Below are positions 21,900 to 31,701 of a stretch of DNA of 39,675 nucleotides, in pieces. Positions within the stretch are counted from its first letter, which is position 1. Each line of letters begins with the position of its first letter. A model generated the notes under the pieces. That model did not search any database. It was not told the origin of the DNA and saw nothing but the letters and a program-made list of their open reading frames with translations. The DNA lies in the NCBI GenBank assembly GCA_000729835.1, contig JFHB01000259.1, positions 1 to 39,675 on the forward strand, read 5' to 3'. The translations under genes were made by a program, and so were the position numbers. The DNA comes from Atkinsonella hypoxylon (taxonomy: Eukaryota; Ascomycota; Sordariomycetes; Hypocreales; Clavicipitaceae).

Positions 21900-23345
21900 C
21901 CTGAACGGGGTAGTGGTTCTAGTACACTAGCTACAGCTGCTACTAGCTTTCCTGGTCCAGCAAGGTCCCCCCCTCAGCCAGTAGATTCCTCTTCTAATAA
22001 AGAAGATCATACAGCTGAGAAGGCTCTAAAGGAAGCTAGATTAGCTTCTAAAAGAGTAGTGCAAGTCTATAATGTGCAAGCTGATCTAAAAGCTTAAATA
22101 GATAAGCAACAAGAGACCCTAAATAGATTTATTAGGCATAGTGAAGCAAAACAAAGCTAAAATGAAGGTAATATAGCTAATTTACTAAGTAAATTAGATA
22201 CTATAATTACATCTATAGGTAATCTCTCTATAGGGTCTCCTAAAGTAGATCCTGTTACTTCTAGGACTTCTAAAGTCTCTTTTGAAGCCCCTAAACCTTC
22301 TAGTTCTAATAGTGCTACTTTTCTGCCTGCTTTTAATAAAGGCACTATAAAAGAGCTAAATAAGAAGGTCCACTTAATTCTAGAGGCTGCTAAGCTAAAA
22401 GGCCCTAAAAATTTTAAACAGTAGAAGTAAGCTTTAACTATTTAATTTAGGGCCCTAGGATTCCCTTAATTTATTAATAATCCTAGTATAGCTAGTACGT
22501 TAGTAGATTTAGAGCAAGCTATTATCCTTATAATTATAAGAGATAGTTGCCAATCTAGACCTTAAGCTGCTATAAGCTAGCATAAGTCCCCTGTAGATGC
22601 CTATAACGTTTTAGTTAGGCAATATTTGCAGAGTGCTGAAATACAACGTAGTACGCTATATGCTAGTTATTACAACTTATTGTTTTCGAACTATAAGGGA
22701 TCTTTAGAGGCCTTTAATGCTGAATTTAATAATTTACTAGCTAGATTATAGCTCTATAGTGTAGCTATTAATCCTATTAACTAGGTAAATTATTATATTA
22801 ATGCTTTAAAGAAGACCTTCTCTAGCTAGGCTAAAAGGCAGCGATATTCTATTAGAGCTGCTAGAGCACAAGGTCTATCTGTAAAAATGCTGAATTTATA
22901 GTTCCTTATAGCTAACTTATTAGAAGAACAAAGAGATAAAAGCTTCTCTATATCTAAGGCTCTTAGTTATAAAGCTTCTAATTCTAATGGTTCTAATAAT
23001 AATAAAGCTAACTAAGGAAAGAATCCTCCTAATTAGAAGAAGAATTCCGATTCTAATTCTAACGATTCTAATGCCTCTAAAGATACAGATAAAGCCTCTA
23101 AGAATAAGAAGAAGTAGAAGGGCCGAAGAAGAAGTAATAAAAATTCTGGGAATAAGGATAGAGAAGCTGCTTTTGCTATAGGTTGTTATAACCTATCTAC
23201 TAGCAACCAGGATACTATAGATTCCAATAGTGAATCTAGCAGTTCTAGTAGTGATGATTCTTACGATTTAGATACAGAATCCACTACTAGTGATACTAGT
23301 ACTACTAGTAATAATACCCCTTCTTTTAACTATTCTAATAGAATA
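21900..23345 (+). pseudogene. Copia-A2 gag
   Basis: Forms the virus-like particle. One frame (codons starting at positions divisible by 3) runs from a Ser/Thr/Pro-rich start through a helical segment (EKALKEARLASKRV, then DKQQETLNRFI) to the capsid-like part near 22610-22870. There YNVLVRQYLQ, then LEAFNAEFNNLL, resembles the Retrotran_gag/UBN2 arrangement. A Ser/Asn-rich and Lys-rich tail (22975-23170) follows, which may be the RNA-binding end. No CCHC knuckle is visible. An acidic Ser/Asp/Thr tract (23220-23320) leads into the protease. Stops are TAG/TAA only. A plus-strand ORF at 22987-23181 is an out-of-frame shadow of the tail. Confidence 0.75.
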
Positions 23346-24291
23346 ATTAAAAACTCCTTACTATACAATATAGGTTCTACCTGTTATATAGTTAACAATA
23401 AGGCATTTTTTAGGACTTTTAAGCCTATAAAAAAGGGTAAAACCGCGCTTATTGCTACTAGAGGAGGTCCTATTTATCCTAAAGGACAGGGAACTGCTGT
23501 ATTCTAGGTACTAGTTAGTATAAATCCAGCTAAATACAGACCTTTAGCTCTAAAGGATGCTCTATATTGCCTAGGTTTAGATACTAACCTAATTAGTGGT
23601 CTAAAGCACTATTTAATAGGGGGCACTCTCCTTAGAAATTAGCTATTTCTAGCTAATAGAAGCTGCTGTAGGCTTCTAAATCCCAAAAAGCATAGTTTCT
23701 TTCTACAGCTTAAGGGGCAAGAGACCCCTAGAGTGTGTAAAAACCACGCAAATCTCTCTTATATAGAATTTACTAGCAATAGTTATAATAGCGGTTATAA
23801 TGCTAGTTATTCTATAGAGGTTTAAATCCCTTAACAGCCTAGTTTTAATCCTGAGGAATATAGCTGTATCGAGGAATTATCTAATTTTAAAGAAGAAAAT
23901 AATACCAATAACGATGCTATAGAGCCATTAGCCCTAGTTCCTAAACGGGCTCCTAGTTAGATTCCTTCTAATAACGGGGATTTAGAAGGTCTAAATCCTA
24001 AGTTGCTGGATATTAGAGGAAATAGCCGTCTAGATCCCTTAAACGAGGCCCGTAGTTCTCAAGAGATCTAGCAAGATAGGGAGCAACAGGAAGCTAGCTC
24101 TAATGATAATTCTAGTAACCCTATAGCTTCTTCTTCCTATAAGAAGCTCCTAGAATTAGCTGCTACTTGGCATGTTAGATTAGGGCATATAGGACTCCCT
24201 TTACTAAAGAAGACTGCTTCTATTACTAAAGGAATCCCTGATTTTTCGAAAATTAAGGAAAAGGATTTTAACTGCCTAGCTTGCAATTAAG
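23346..24291 (+). pseudogene. Copia-A2 protease and GAG-pre-integrase region
   Basis: The aspartic protease core is at about 23358-23510: LLYNIGSTCYIVNN, where the family has D-T-G-S. The catalytic Asp position holds Asn (AAT at 23367). The minus-strand copy in Copia-A1 (about 39340) also has Asn there. Then come an Asn/Glu-rich spacer (23800-24110) and the GAG-pre-integrase zinc-binding region at 24165-24285 (HVRLGHIGLPLLKK, then CLACN). The frame is the same as gag, so this was one gag-pol frame. It ends at the solo LTR inserted at 24292. Confidence 0.82.
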
Positions 24292-24986
24292 TGTTAAAAA
24301 TAAGCTACCCTGTATAGCCTATTTTTATGCCTACTAGTTGCTCTATCACGTGACCCTTATTAGGTCTTGTTACATTGATTTTTGGTAGAGATATCGCTGT
24401 TACTAGATGCGAAACATCTAGAATCGACTAAGGCAAAGTTGCCTAACCTATAGTTAACTTTAACAGCGATTTTCTCTACAACTAGTAATAGTAGAAATTT
24501 AAGAAGTATACCATTTAAAAGCTAAGAATTAGGGCTTTCTAATAATATAATTGTTGGATAGAGTTGCTTATAAGGGTTACTTATTATTAGTAGAATTTGT
24601 TAAATTATGCACATAGGCGTCTTGTTTGTATAGCTGTAAGTTGATTTTTTTGTTTTTATATAGTAAATCTTTTTGCGGAAATTATAAAGTAGCCTACAAG
24701 CCCCTTCTAGCGACTACAGCCTGCCGATATAGTTAGTAGGTCTATAAGGGACTAGAAAGATTTAAGATTCTACTCTTACTAAGTTTGTTACAGCGCTCTT
24801 AATATAAAGATACTACTATTACAGTTATCTATTGCCTCTACATAATCTATACTATACACTACAGCTTGATTTAGGCCGCTGCTGCTTCCACTACGTGATA
24901 ATTGCTAGGAGCAATTACAGGTGCTAAATCTAAGAGACCACTACCCTCTTAGATATCTAGTCCTGTAATCCCTATTATTTTCAATA
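24292..24986 (+). repeat. Solo Copia-A LTR inserted in Copia-A2 pol
   Basis: A complete Copia-A LTR of 695 bp with no internal region, flanked by the perfect duplication TTAAG (24287-24291 and 24987-24991). It splits the GAG-pre-integrase from the integrase core. The sister copy Copia-A1 has the uninterrupted site at 32090-32094. LTR-LTR recombination after a full-length insertion is the usual origin. Confidence 0.93.
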
Positions 24987-24991
24987 TTAAG

Positions 24992-26150
24992 CTAAAGCTG
25001 TTAGAAGACCTAGCAAGCATGCTATTCCTGACCCCCCTAGATGTTTAGATATTATAGAGGGAGATACCGTTAAAATAGAGCCTATACCGCACAATAAGAG
25101 GCCTCTAGTTCTTTTTCTAATTAATAGAAAATTACAGTATAAGTGGTCTTTTAATCTAGCTAATAAAGAGAGTTCTACTCTCTATAGCTGTATTAAAGGC
25201 TTCTTTAAGGAATTAAAAAACCAGTATAACTGCTACCCTAAACACCTTTATTTTAATAGTAGTACAGAAATCAATACTAGGTTGCAAGCTTAGCTATCTT
25301 CTAAGGGTATTTACTTTAGCACCTCTTGCCCCTATATTTACAAACAGAATAGGCTAATAGAGAGAGCTATAAGGGTACTTCTAGACCGTTTGCGTGCTAC
25401 TCTACAGTGGTTACAATTACCTCTATATCTATAGTCTTACATCCTTCCTGCTATAGTAGATTTAGTTAATACTACTGCGAATAGTACTAAACCACTAAGT
25501 CCTAAACAGCTATATCTAGCTGATTTAGAGCCTTCTAAGACCTATAAGCCTAATTTTACTAAAATAAGGGCTATAGGCTTCTATTGCGAAGTTCTAATTC
25601 CTTTAGAACAACGATCTAGGTTGCAGAAGCTAGCTAAAAGAACTATTTCTAGTAGACTTTTAGCTACACTAGGTTCTAATGTATATTTAATATATATCCC
25701 CTCTAAACGAGCTGTTATAAAGACTAGCTTCGTTAAAATTATAGAAGGAATAGGTTCTATTTTATAGAGCATCCCTAAGGTTCCTATTGATTCTATAGTG
25801 GATAATCCTTTAGAGGGAGAAATCGATAACTAGCAGCAATTAGTGGATAATTATACTCCTAAGTATCCTTATCCTAGTCATCTAGATGTGCTGAATTATC
25901 CACTAGAACCTATAGATTAAGCTCTTCTACTAAGCAACCCTATAGAAGCTATAGAGGCCCCTAAAGCCCCTATACCTATAGAAACACTTATAGAAGCTAC
26001 TATAGAAGCTGAAGCTAATGCTAATGCTATAGATTTAGATAGAGATATATTTTCCTTAATCAAGGATCTATGCTTTAAGGTAAGGACTAAAGCAGCTATT
26101 ACTTCTAATAGTAATAAGGATGAACTTCCTAACACGTAAAAGTAAGCCCT
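24992..26150 (+). pseudogene. Copia-A2 integrase and linker
   Basis: The frame is shifted by exactly 700 bp relative to upstream, as predicted by the solo LTR. The core reads VLFLINRK (about 25110) and FNSSTEIN (about 25250), where Copia-A1 has Asp at both positions, so two catalytic Asp have become Asn. The third residue remains in NRLIERAIRVL (about 25355; family QNG--ER). The C-terminal part (25440-25740) reads LPAIVDLVNTT and SPKQLYLADL-like sequence (family P-x-x-L). A Pro/Ile/Glu-rich linker (25790-26120) leads to RT. Minus-strand ORFs at 25581-25772 and 25917-26135 are shadows. Confidence 0.82.
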
Positions 26151-27720
26151 AAAAAGCTCTGCTAAGCAGCATTAGATAGAAGCTACCTATAGCGAATTTA
26201 AGCAGCTATTAGGTGCTAGAACCTTTAAATTTATAGGGAAAGACTAAGTACCTAAGGGCCGAAGAGTTCTAAAGAATAGGCTTGTTTATAGGCTAAAAAA
26301 GGATAAAGAAAATAATCCTATAAAATATAAGGCCCACCTTGTTGCTAAGGGATTTATGCAAATAGAAGGTTAAGACTATCTAGAGACCTTTGCTGCAACT
26401 AGTATTCCTCCTAGCTGGCGTATATTATTAGCTCTTGCAGCTTTTAATAACTAGGAAGTTGAGCAAATCGACTTTATAGGAGCGTTTTTAAATAGCAAGC
26501 TAAAGGAAGCTATTTATATGGAAATCCCAGATGGATTCGTTGAATTTGCAGAAGCAACGCCATCAGTAGCTAAGTCTAAAGCAAAGTCCTAGAGAATGGC
26601 AGCAAATTCTAACAGAATTACTTCAAAAGCATGGATTTAAACCTCTTATATCAGACCCAGCAGTCTTTTATAACCCAGCTACATCTACGTATATTGCTAC
26701 TTACGTAGATGACTGTCTTCTAATTGGTCCAAATCTAAGCTATATCAACAAGCTAAAGAAGCTATTACATAAAGCTTATCCAATAGAAGATAGGGGACCA
26801 GCAGAATTCTTTCTAGGTGTACAAATCACCTGTAATAGGTCTAAAAGGTCTATTAAAATCCACTAATCTCAATACATCCTTAAAGCCCTAGAGAGATTCA
26901 AAATGCTAGATGCTAAGCCGGCTTCTATCCCTATACAGCTAGGAATTCTAAAGTAACTAGTTACAAAACTTCTCTCAAAATCCGATTATAAGCTTTATTA
27001 GAGCATAATAGGCACTATAATGTACCTTATGTTACTAACTAGAGCTAATATTGCTTTTTCCGTTCAGTGGCTATCAACATTCCTAGCTAAGCCCTATATA
27101 GAGCATCTAAACGCCTCTAAGCACCTCCTTCAGTACTTAAGTAGTACTAGAAGCTTTGCTATCGTTTATAAGCGTTCTAGTCCACACTCTTTAGCAGGGT
27201 CTTCCTCTAAAAAGTCTTCTAATACTACTATTAGTTGTAAAGAAGTTTTAAAGACCCTCCTTAGTTATTGCAATAGCGATTTTGCCAGTAATAAAATCTC
27301 TTCTAAATCAACCTATACTTATCTATATAAGCTAGCTAGTGGACCTATTAGCTAGAAATTGAAGAAAGCTAGTACTATTGCCCTTTCCACCTTAGAAGCA
27401 GAATCTAATGCATTATTAGAAGCTATTAGGGAATTAGAGTGGCTCTACAGCCTTTTTAAGGAGATAAAGCTGCCTTTAACCCCTCCTATTCCTATTAAGT
27501 GTAATAATTAAGGCGCTATAGTTACTGCTTACAACCCTACGTTGTATAGCAGGACTAAGTACACCCTTTTGAAGTTTAACTACATTAGGGAAAAGATTTG
27601 TAAAGGTATAGCTAAGGTTAGTTATATTAATACAAATTAGATGCCAGCAGATAGCCTAACTAAGCCTTTTGCTATCCAAAAGCATTAATAATTCATTAAG
27701 TTACTAGAGCTTTCTAGCTA
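26151..27720 (+). pseudogene. Copia-A2 reverse transcriptase and RNase H
   Basis: RT starts near 26250 (GRRVLKNRLVYRLKKD) and contains YKAHLVAKGF, AFNN-EVEQIDFIGAFLN and EAIYMEIPDGF, the Ty1/copia RVT_2 pattern. A 68-bp deletion near 26590, relative to Copia-A1, removes the SLY-x-LK motif and shifts the frame. Beyond it, YVDDCLLIGPN (26702) keeps both catalytic Asp, an exception in this window. RNase H begins near 26990 and is open from 27020 to 27355 (LTRANIAFSVQWLSTFLAK). It ends with MPADSLTKPF near 27643. The true stop codon is uncertain. Confidence 0.88.
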
Positions 27721-27973
27721 GCTTATAAAAGCAACAAAAACACTTAAAAAATCGAAAAGCAACGAAAAACAGTTAAAAAATCGAAAAACAATAAAAACAA
27801 TTAACAACAACTAGTTATATTTAACTATAACTACCCTGGAATTGCTGGAATTAGTTATGTTATTGGTTATATTATTTGGTTCTATTATTAGTACTGTATT
27901 TCGTTGGTTGATTCTAACTTAGATATCCTTAAAGGAGCTAACTTGCTTATAGAACTGGTTACTTCTTACATTT

Positions 27974-27983
27974 CTAGAGGGAG
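27974..27983 (+). promoter_or_regulatory. Copia-A2 polypurine tract
   Basis: CTAGAGGGAG directly precedes the 3' LTR, the expected place and composition for the plus-strand primer tract. The same tract abuts the Copia-A1 3' LTR in inverted form. Confidence 0.7.
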
Positions 27984-28677
27984 TGTTAAAAATAAGCTAC
28001 TCTATATAGCCTATTTTTATGCCTACTAGTTGCTCTATCACGTGACCCTAACTAGGTCTTATTACGTTGATTTTTAGTAGAGATATTGCTGTTACTAGAT
28101 GCGAAACATCTAGAATCGACTAAGGCAAAGTTGCCTAATCTATAGTTAACTTTAACAGCGATTTTCTCTACAACTAGCGATAGTAGAAATTCAAGAAGTA
28201 TACCATTTAAAAGCTAAGAATTAGGGCTATCTAATAGTATAATTGTTGGATAGAGTTGCTTATAAGGGTTGCTTGTTATTAGTAGAATTTATTAAATTAT
28301 GCACATAGGCGTCTCGTTTATATAGCTGTAAGTCGATTTTTTTGTTTTTATATAGTAAATCTTTTTGCGAAAAGTATAAAGTGGCCTATAAGCCCCTTCT
28401 AGCGACTACAGCCCGCTAATATAGTTAGTAGGTCTATAAGGGACTGGAAAGATTCGAGATCCTATCCTCACTTATTCGTTACAGCGCTCTTAATATAAAG
28501 ATACTACTATTACAGTTATCTATTGCCTCTACGTGATCTATACTATACACTACAGCTTGATTTAGGCCGCTGCTGCTTCCACTACGTGATAATTGCTAGG
28601 AGCAATTATAGGTGCTAAATCTAAGAGACCACTACCCTCTTAGATATCTAGTCCTGTAATCCCTATTATTTTCAATA
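27984..28677 (+). repeat. Copia-A2 3' LTR (694 bp)
   Basis: Starts TGTTAAAAATAAGC and ends TTATTTTCAATA; followed by the duplication AAAGG at 28678-28682. Confidence 0.93.
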
Positions 28678-28682
28678 AAAGG

Positions 28683-30790
28683 ATAATATATAATTATCTT
28701 TATGAAATTATCCTTTATTAGGAGAGCTAAATTAGAACTATTGTATTCTTATTCTAGCTTAAAGATATTAATAAAGACTTTCTAGAAGGGCTTAGGACTA
28801 GAGCCTAGAGGAGGTTCTCTATTAATTTTCCTAGTTGCCTTTAAAAGAGAATAAGCTTTACATTTAATTTTTGTAAATCCAGTGATCTTAGCTCCTATAG
28901 TTGCTTCTACTAGGTGTTTAAGAGCTTCCTTATTAGGATGCCTTAATCGTTAATACTATAGGTCTACTGAAGCTAAAGAAGTTGTTAAAAAGGAACTATT
29001 AGGTTGATTATTGATTTTGTTAAATTTAATAGTTAGTTGCCTGTAGTTCCTTGTTGTTTAGAAGAGGTTGCTTAAGTCTTTTGTAACCTAACCTATCTTT
29101 AGATTCTAGTTGTATCTAGCTTGTAGAAGCTTATCTAGGCTTGCTACATTAGTGTAGAATATAGGAATAAAGGCAACCTGTTGAAGTAAGAAGAGTCCTT
29201 TATTAGTTCTAATAAGAACGCAGCTGTATCCTAGAATAGAAAGGCTTAAATCTCTAGTAAAGATCTATTGTGTTGTAGTAGCTTCCTTATAATCCAATAA
29301 CCTATCTAGGTTATTAGTTATATAGATGTTGGAGCTAGAATCGAGAATCTAGGAGTCCCTTAAAGGATAAGGGGTATTTAAATTGCTAAATAAAGAAGAT
29401 AGATTAGCAAAGGTAGAACTAATAACTGGATTTAAGGAAGAAGATAAAGAGGATCCTTTAGGAAGAACATTGTTGCTAATAGATAGGTTATCCTTTTTTA
29501 ATGTGTATATTACCTTCTTTATAGACTTATTGTTCTTAAGTTTTTATTAAATAGATTTAATAATCTTTTCGTTAGGTTTCCAGTCTTTTGGTCTATTGTT
29601 GCTTACTAAGTAATAACACTTACTATACTTATAAGATTTTCTACAGATATATATAGGATTTAAATTCAAATTTAGTGGATTTAGCTATTTTAAAGAAGAA
29701 GGAGCTTTCTAGTTCTAGAAGTTAGCAAAGGATTCGTTGTTGTTAGCCTTTATTTAGCTTTCGAAAAGATCTACGATTTAGTAGCTATTTAGTATCTTTT
29801 CCTTCTAATTAAGCTTATTAGAGATTAATTTATCTCTAATTCTATTGTGCTAATAGGTTAAAAAGGAAGGGTTAATTTACTAAATAGTATTAAGGAAGTT
29901 TAAAGTTAGCTAAAGATTGTAGGTATTTAGAAGATTAATTTGCTGTGCTTCTAAGAGTACCTTCTTATAGGAAGTAACGAATTCCTTTATCTTAGTTCTA
30001 GAAGAGCTCTTTAATATAGCTTTATATTAAGAGAGTACTTCTTTTTTGTTGTCCTAAGATGTTAGCTTTAATTGTTGTTAAAGAAGAAGGATCTACTTAG
30101 CAATATTATGCTTATAGCTAATAGTTTTGTAGTAGTTACTAACTGTTTTAACTATCTATTATTAGATGCTGTTAAGGGCCTTCTTCTAGTTATAGTAGTC
30201 TTAGATCTTTATTTAATATTATATATAGAGGAACTATAGAATAGAGAATTTATAGTTGTCTAAATCTCCTACTACAGTAACCTTTTTGTTAACATTCTTA
30301 GGTATTAGTTCTTATAGCTTAATTAGTTCCTCTTTATCGTCCTTTACTAGATCTAGGTAGTTCTAAACTTCTTCGTTTGTTGTGTATTTTTTAATAACTA
30401 AAATCTAACGATTCTAGTCTCTTGCTGTATAAAGTTAGTATTAAGCTGTTAATCTAAGCTCTATAGTGGAATCTATAGTGTAAGTCTAGGTGTAAATCTA
30501 GTAGATTAATCGATAAAGAATCCGTAATAGAAATCCGTTTTGTAATTAGAGTTAAATTCGCTGTAGAATTTGTTGTTAAAGTTAGTGTAAATTTAAGACT
30601 AAAAATTAATGTTGTACTTTACTATTAGATTTAAAACTAATGCTAAAAGAAAATTAAGAAGTTAATTTGAGGGAATTATTCTATTTTTAAAGACAAATTT
30701 AGAACAGAAGTTAGATTTTAAATTAGAGCAAAATCCGTAGTAAAAATCAGGGCGCTTTTAGTAGCGTAACTGCTTAACTCGTTATTAAAT
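28683..30790 (-). pseudogene. Copia-C gag, protease, GAG-pre-integrase and integrase core
   Basis: Reading right to left: a Gag start region (about 30780-30400), then a helical Gag (about 30370-29700) with VKDDKEELIKLQELIPKN and a long open helical stretch. A zinc-finger-like CRKSYKYSKCYYLVSN motif (about 29640-29590) is a RIP-altered CCHC. Protease is near 29350-29240 (ILDSSSNIYITNN; family DSGS-H-, with the Gly changed to Ser). The GAG-pre-integrase is near 28960-28880 (RLRHPNKEALKHLV, then C at the C-x2-C position). The integrase core is near 28850-28690 (FINIFKLE, then LALLIKDNF; family D at both marked positions partly lost). It continues at 20515 beyond Copia-A2. Stops are mainly TAG/TAA. 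Confidence 0.8.
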
Positions 30791-30850
30791 CGTTGCAAGT
30801 GTTATCTCTTTAAAAAGGGGTTAATAACTAACTCCTTCTGCTAACCCTCT

Positions 30851-30874
30851 AGGGTTAGGGTTAGGGTTAGGGTT
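30851..30874 (+). repeat. Interstitial telomeric repeat, four perfect TTAGGG units
   Basis: Four exact AGGGTT units in a row, preceded by T at 30850 and by CTAACCCTCT. TTAGGG is the telomeric repeat of most filamentous ascomycetes. The unit contains no CpA or TpG, so it would not be a preferred RIP target and can stay perfect in mutated DNA. Confidence 0.85.
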
Positions 30875-30900
30875 GATATTATATAATTAATATTAAAGAG

Positions 30901-31010
30901 GTTATTATTGTAGTAGATAACAGAGAAAATGTTATCGTTGTTAATAACAAGAAAAGATGTTATTGTTATTAATAACAAGAAAGTTATTATTGTTGTTAAT
31001 AACAAGGAAA
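30901..31010. repeat. Imperfect tandem repeat, about four units of 24-30 bp
   Basis: Units of the type GTTATTGTTGTTAATAACAA followed by GAAA, each carrying the near-palindrome GTTATT...AATAAC. Units begin at about 30901, 30931, 30959 and 30983. Confidence 0.65.
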
Positions 31011-31165
31011 TTAGGTAGTATAGTGCAAAGCACGTAACTATATAATAAAAAGAGTGTTATTAAAGATACTAGGTATTTATAATAATAGAATAATGTAAAT
31101 AGCTTTAGGGAGCTAAAGAAGATAATAGAGTTATTAAAAAGGTAAAGATACTAAAGAAGAGCAAA

Positions 31166-31178
31166 CTAGGCTTATAAC
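31166..31178 (-). promoter_or_regulatory. Copia-C primer-binding site (half initiator tRNA-Met)
   Basis: Plus-strand CTAGGCTTATAAC abuts the 5' LTR, so the element reads GTTATAAGCCTAG. With RIP changes allowed this is complementary to the anticodon arm of initiator tRNA-Met (GGGCTCATAAC). It is the same type of site as in Copia-A2. Confidence 0.65.
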
Positions 31179-31701
31179 TATTAAAAGGGAGATAGAAGAG
31201 ATAATAGAAGAGAGAGAAGATAAAGAAGCTTCTAGTGTGTAAAAGAGTGTGTATTGCTTGCTTAATTCCTCTAACTTAGGAGAGAAAAAGCGGCCTATAT
31301 ATAGCTAATTCTAAGAGAGAAAGAAAGAGAAGAGAAGAAGGAAAAACAAGAAGGGGGATAGCTAGATACCCAAAAATCCTGCAGCTTGTAGAGCGAGAGA
31401 ATTCTAAGAGATGCTAAGTAATCTATTACACTGCCTCTATAAGAGGGGCTAATATTAGTGTGTATAGAGCCTTATAATAAAGGAAAGATAACAGACTAGA
31501 TAACCTCTGTTATATCCTATTCTAGTCTACTACACCTACTTGTTTCCTACACTTAGTTATTGTAACTAAGTTCCTTTGTACTACTGTTGGAGTAGTTGTG
31601 CTAGTAACAGCTGTTGGAGCTGATGTTGTGTGAAGCTGGCGATGTTGGTATCGCTGGTGTTGTGGCCACTTATGGCACTGGTGTTGAAGCTACTTTTGAC
31701 A
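31179..31701 (-). repeat. Copia-C 5' LTR (523 bp)
   Basis: Starts TATTAAAAGGGAG and ends GCTACTTTTGACA; the right end is unmutated. The last ~100 bp keep CpA/TpG and include short GGTATCGCTGGTGTTG-type repeats of CACCAG/CTGGTG. Target duplication AGTAC follows at 31702-31706. Confidence 0.92.

Larger units (their letters stand above)
20521..28677 (+). mobile_element. Copia-A2: complete Ty1/copia element, plus strand (8.2 kb)
   Basis: Two 694-bp LTRs (20521-21214 and 27984-28677) flanked by the perfect duplication AAAGG (20516-20520 and 28678-28682). A primer site abuts the 5' LTR and a polypurine tract abuts the 3' LTR. Between them lies a single ancestral gag-pol frame. It is in phase from about 21900 to 24291, shifted exactly as expected by a 700-bp solo-LTR insertion, and shifted again by a 68-bp deletion near 26590. 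It sits inside the integrase gene of Copia-C. It is the same family as the outer host Copia-A1 but a separate, later insertion. Confidence 0.92.
30791..31178 (-). other. Copia-C leader with telomere-like and tandem repeats
   Basis: Non-coding leader between the 5' LTR and gag. It holds a (TTAGGG)4 array, a short imperfect tandem repeat and the primer-binding site, listed separately. I see no coding frame here. Confidence 0.6.
17347..31701 (-). mobile_element. Copia-C: complete Ty1/copia element, minus strand, split by Copia-A2
   Basis: Two 523-bp LTRs (17347-17869 and 31179-31701) with TGTCAAAAG...CTTTTGACA ends, RIP-altered in part. They are flanked by the perfect duplication AGTAC (17342-17346 and 31702-31706), whose removal rejoins the Copia-A1 integrase. 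Without Copia-A2 the element is about 6.2 kb. Reading right to left it has a leader with an initiator-tRNA primer site, gag with a zinc-finger-like motif, protease, GAG-pre-integrase and integrase core, then (beyond Copia-A2) integrase C-terminus, RT and RNase H. The order is copia-type. Confidence 0.9.

Noticed and set aside
22157..23181. ORFs at 22157-22345 (minus) and 22987-23181 (plus)
   Set aside because: Both lie over the Copia-A2 gag in other frames; the true frame is recognisable through the whole region.
25581..26135. Minus-strand ORFs at 25581-25772 and 25917-26135
   Set aside because: Antisense shadows of the Copia-A2 integrase tail and linker.
30851..31010. A CRISPR array or chromosome end
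   Set aside because: The units are contiguous short repeats without spacers, and retrotransposon sequence continues on both sides, so it is neither an array nor a terminal telomere.
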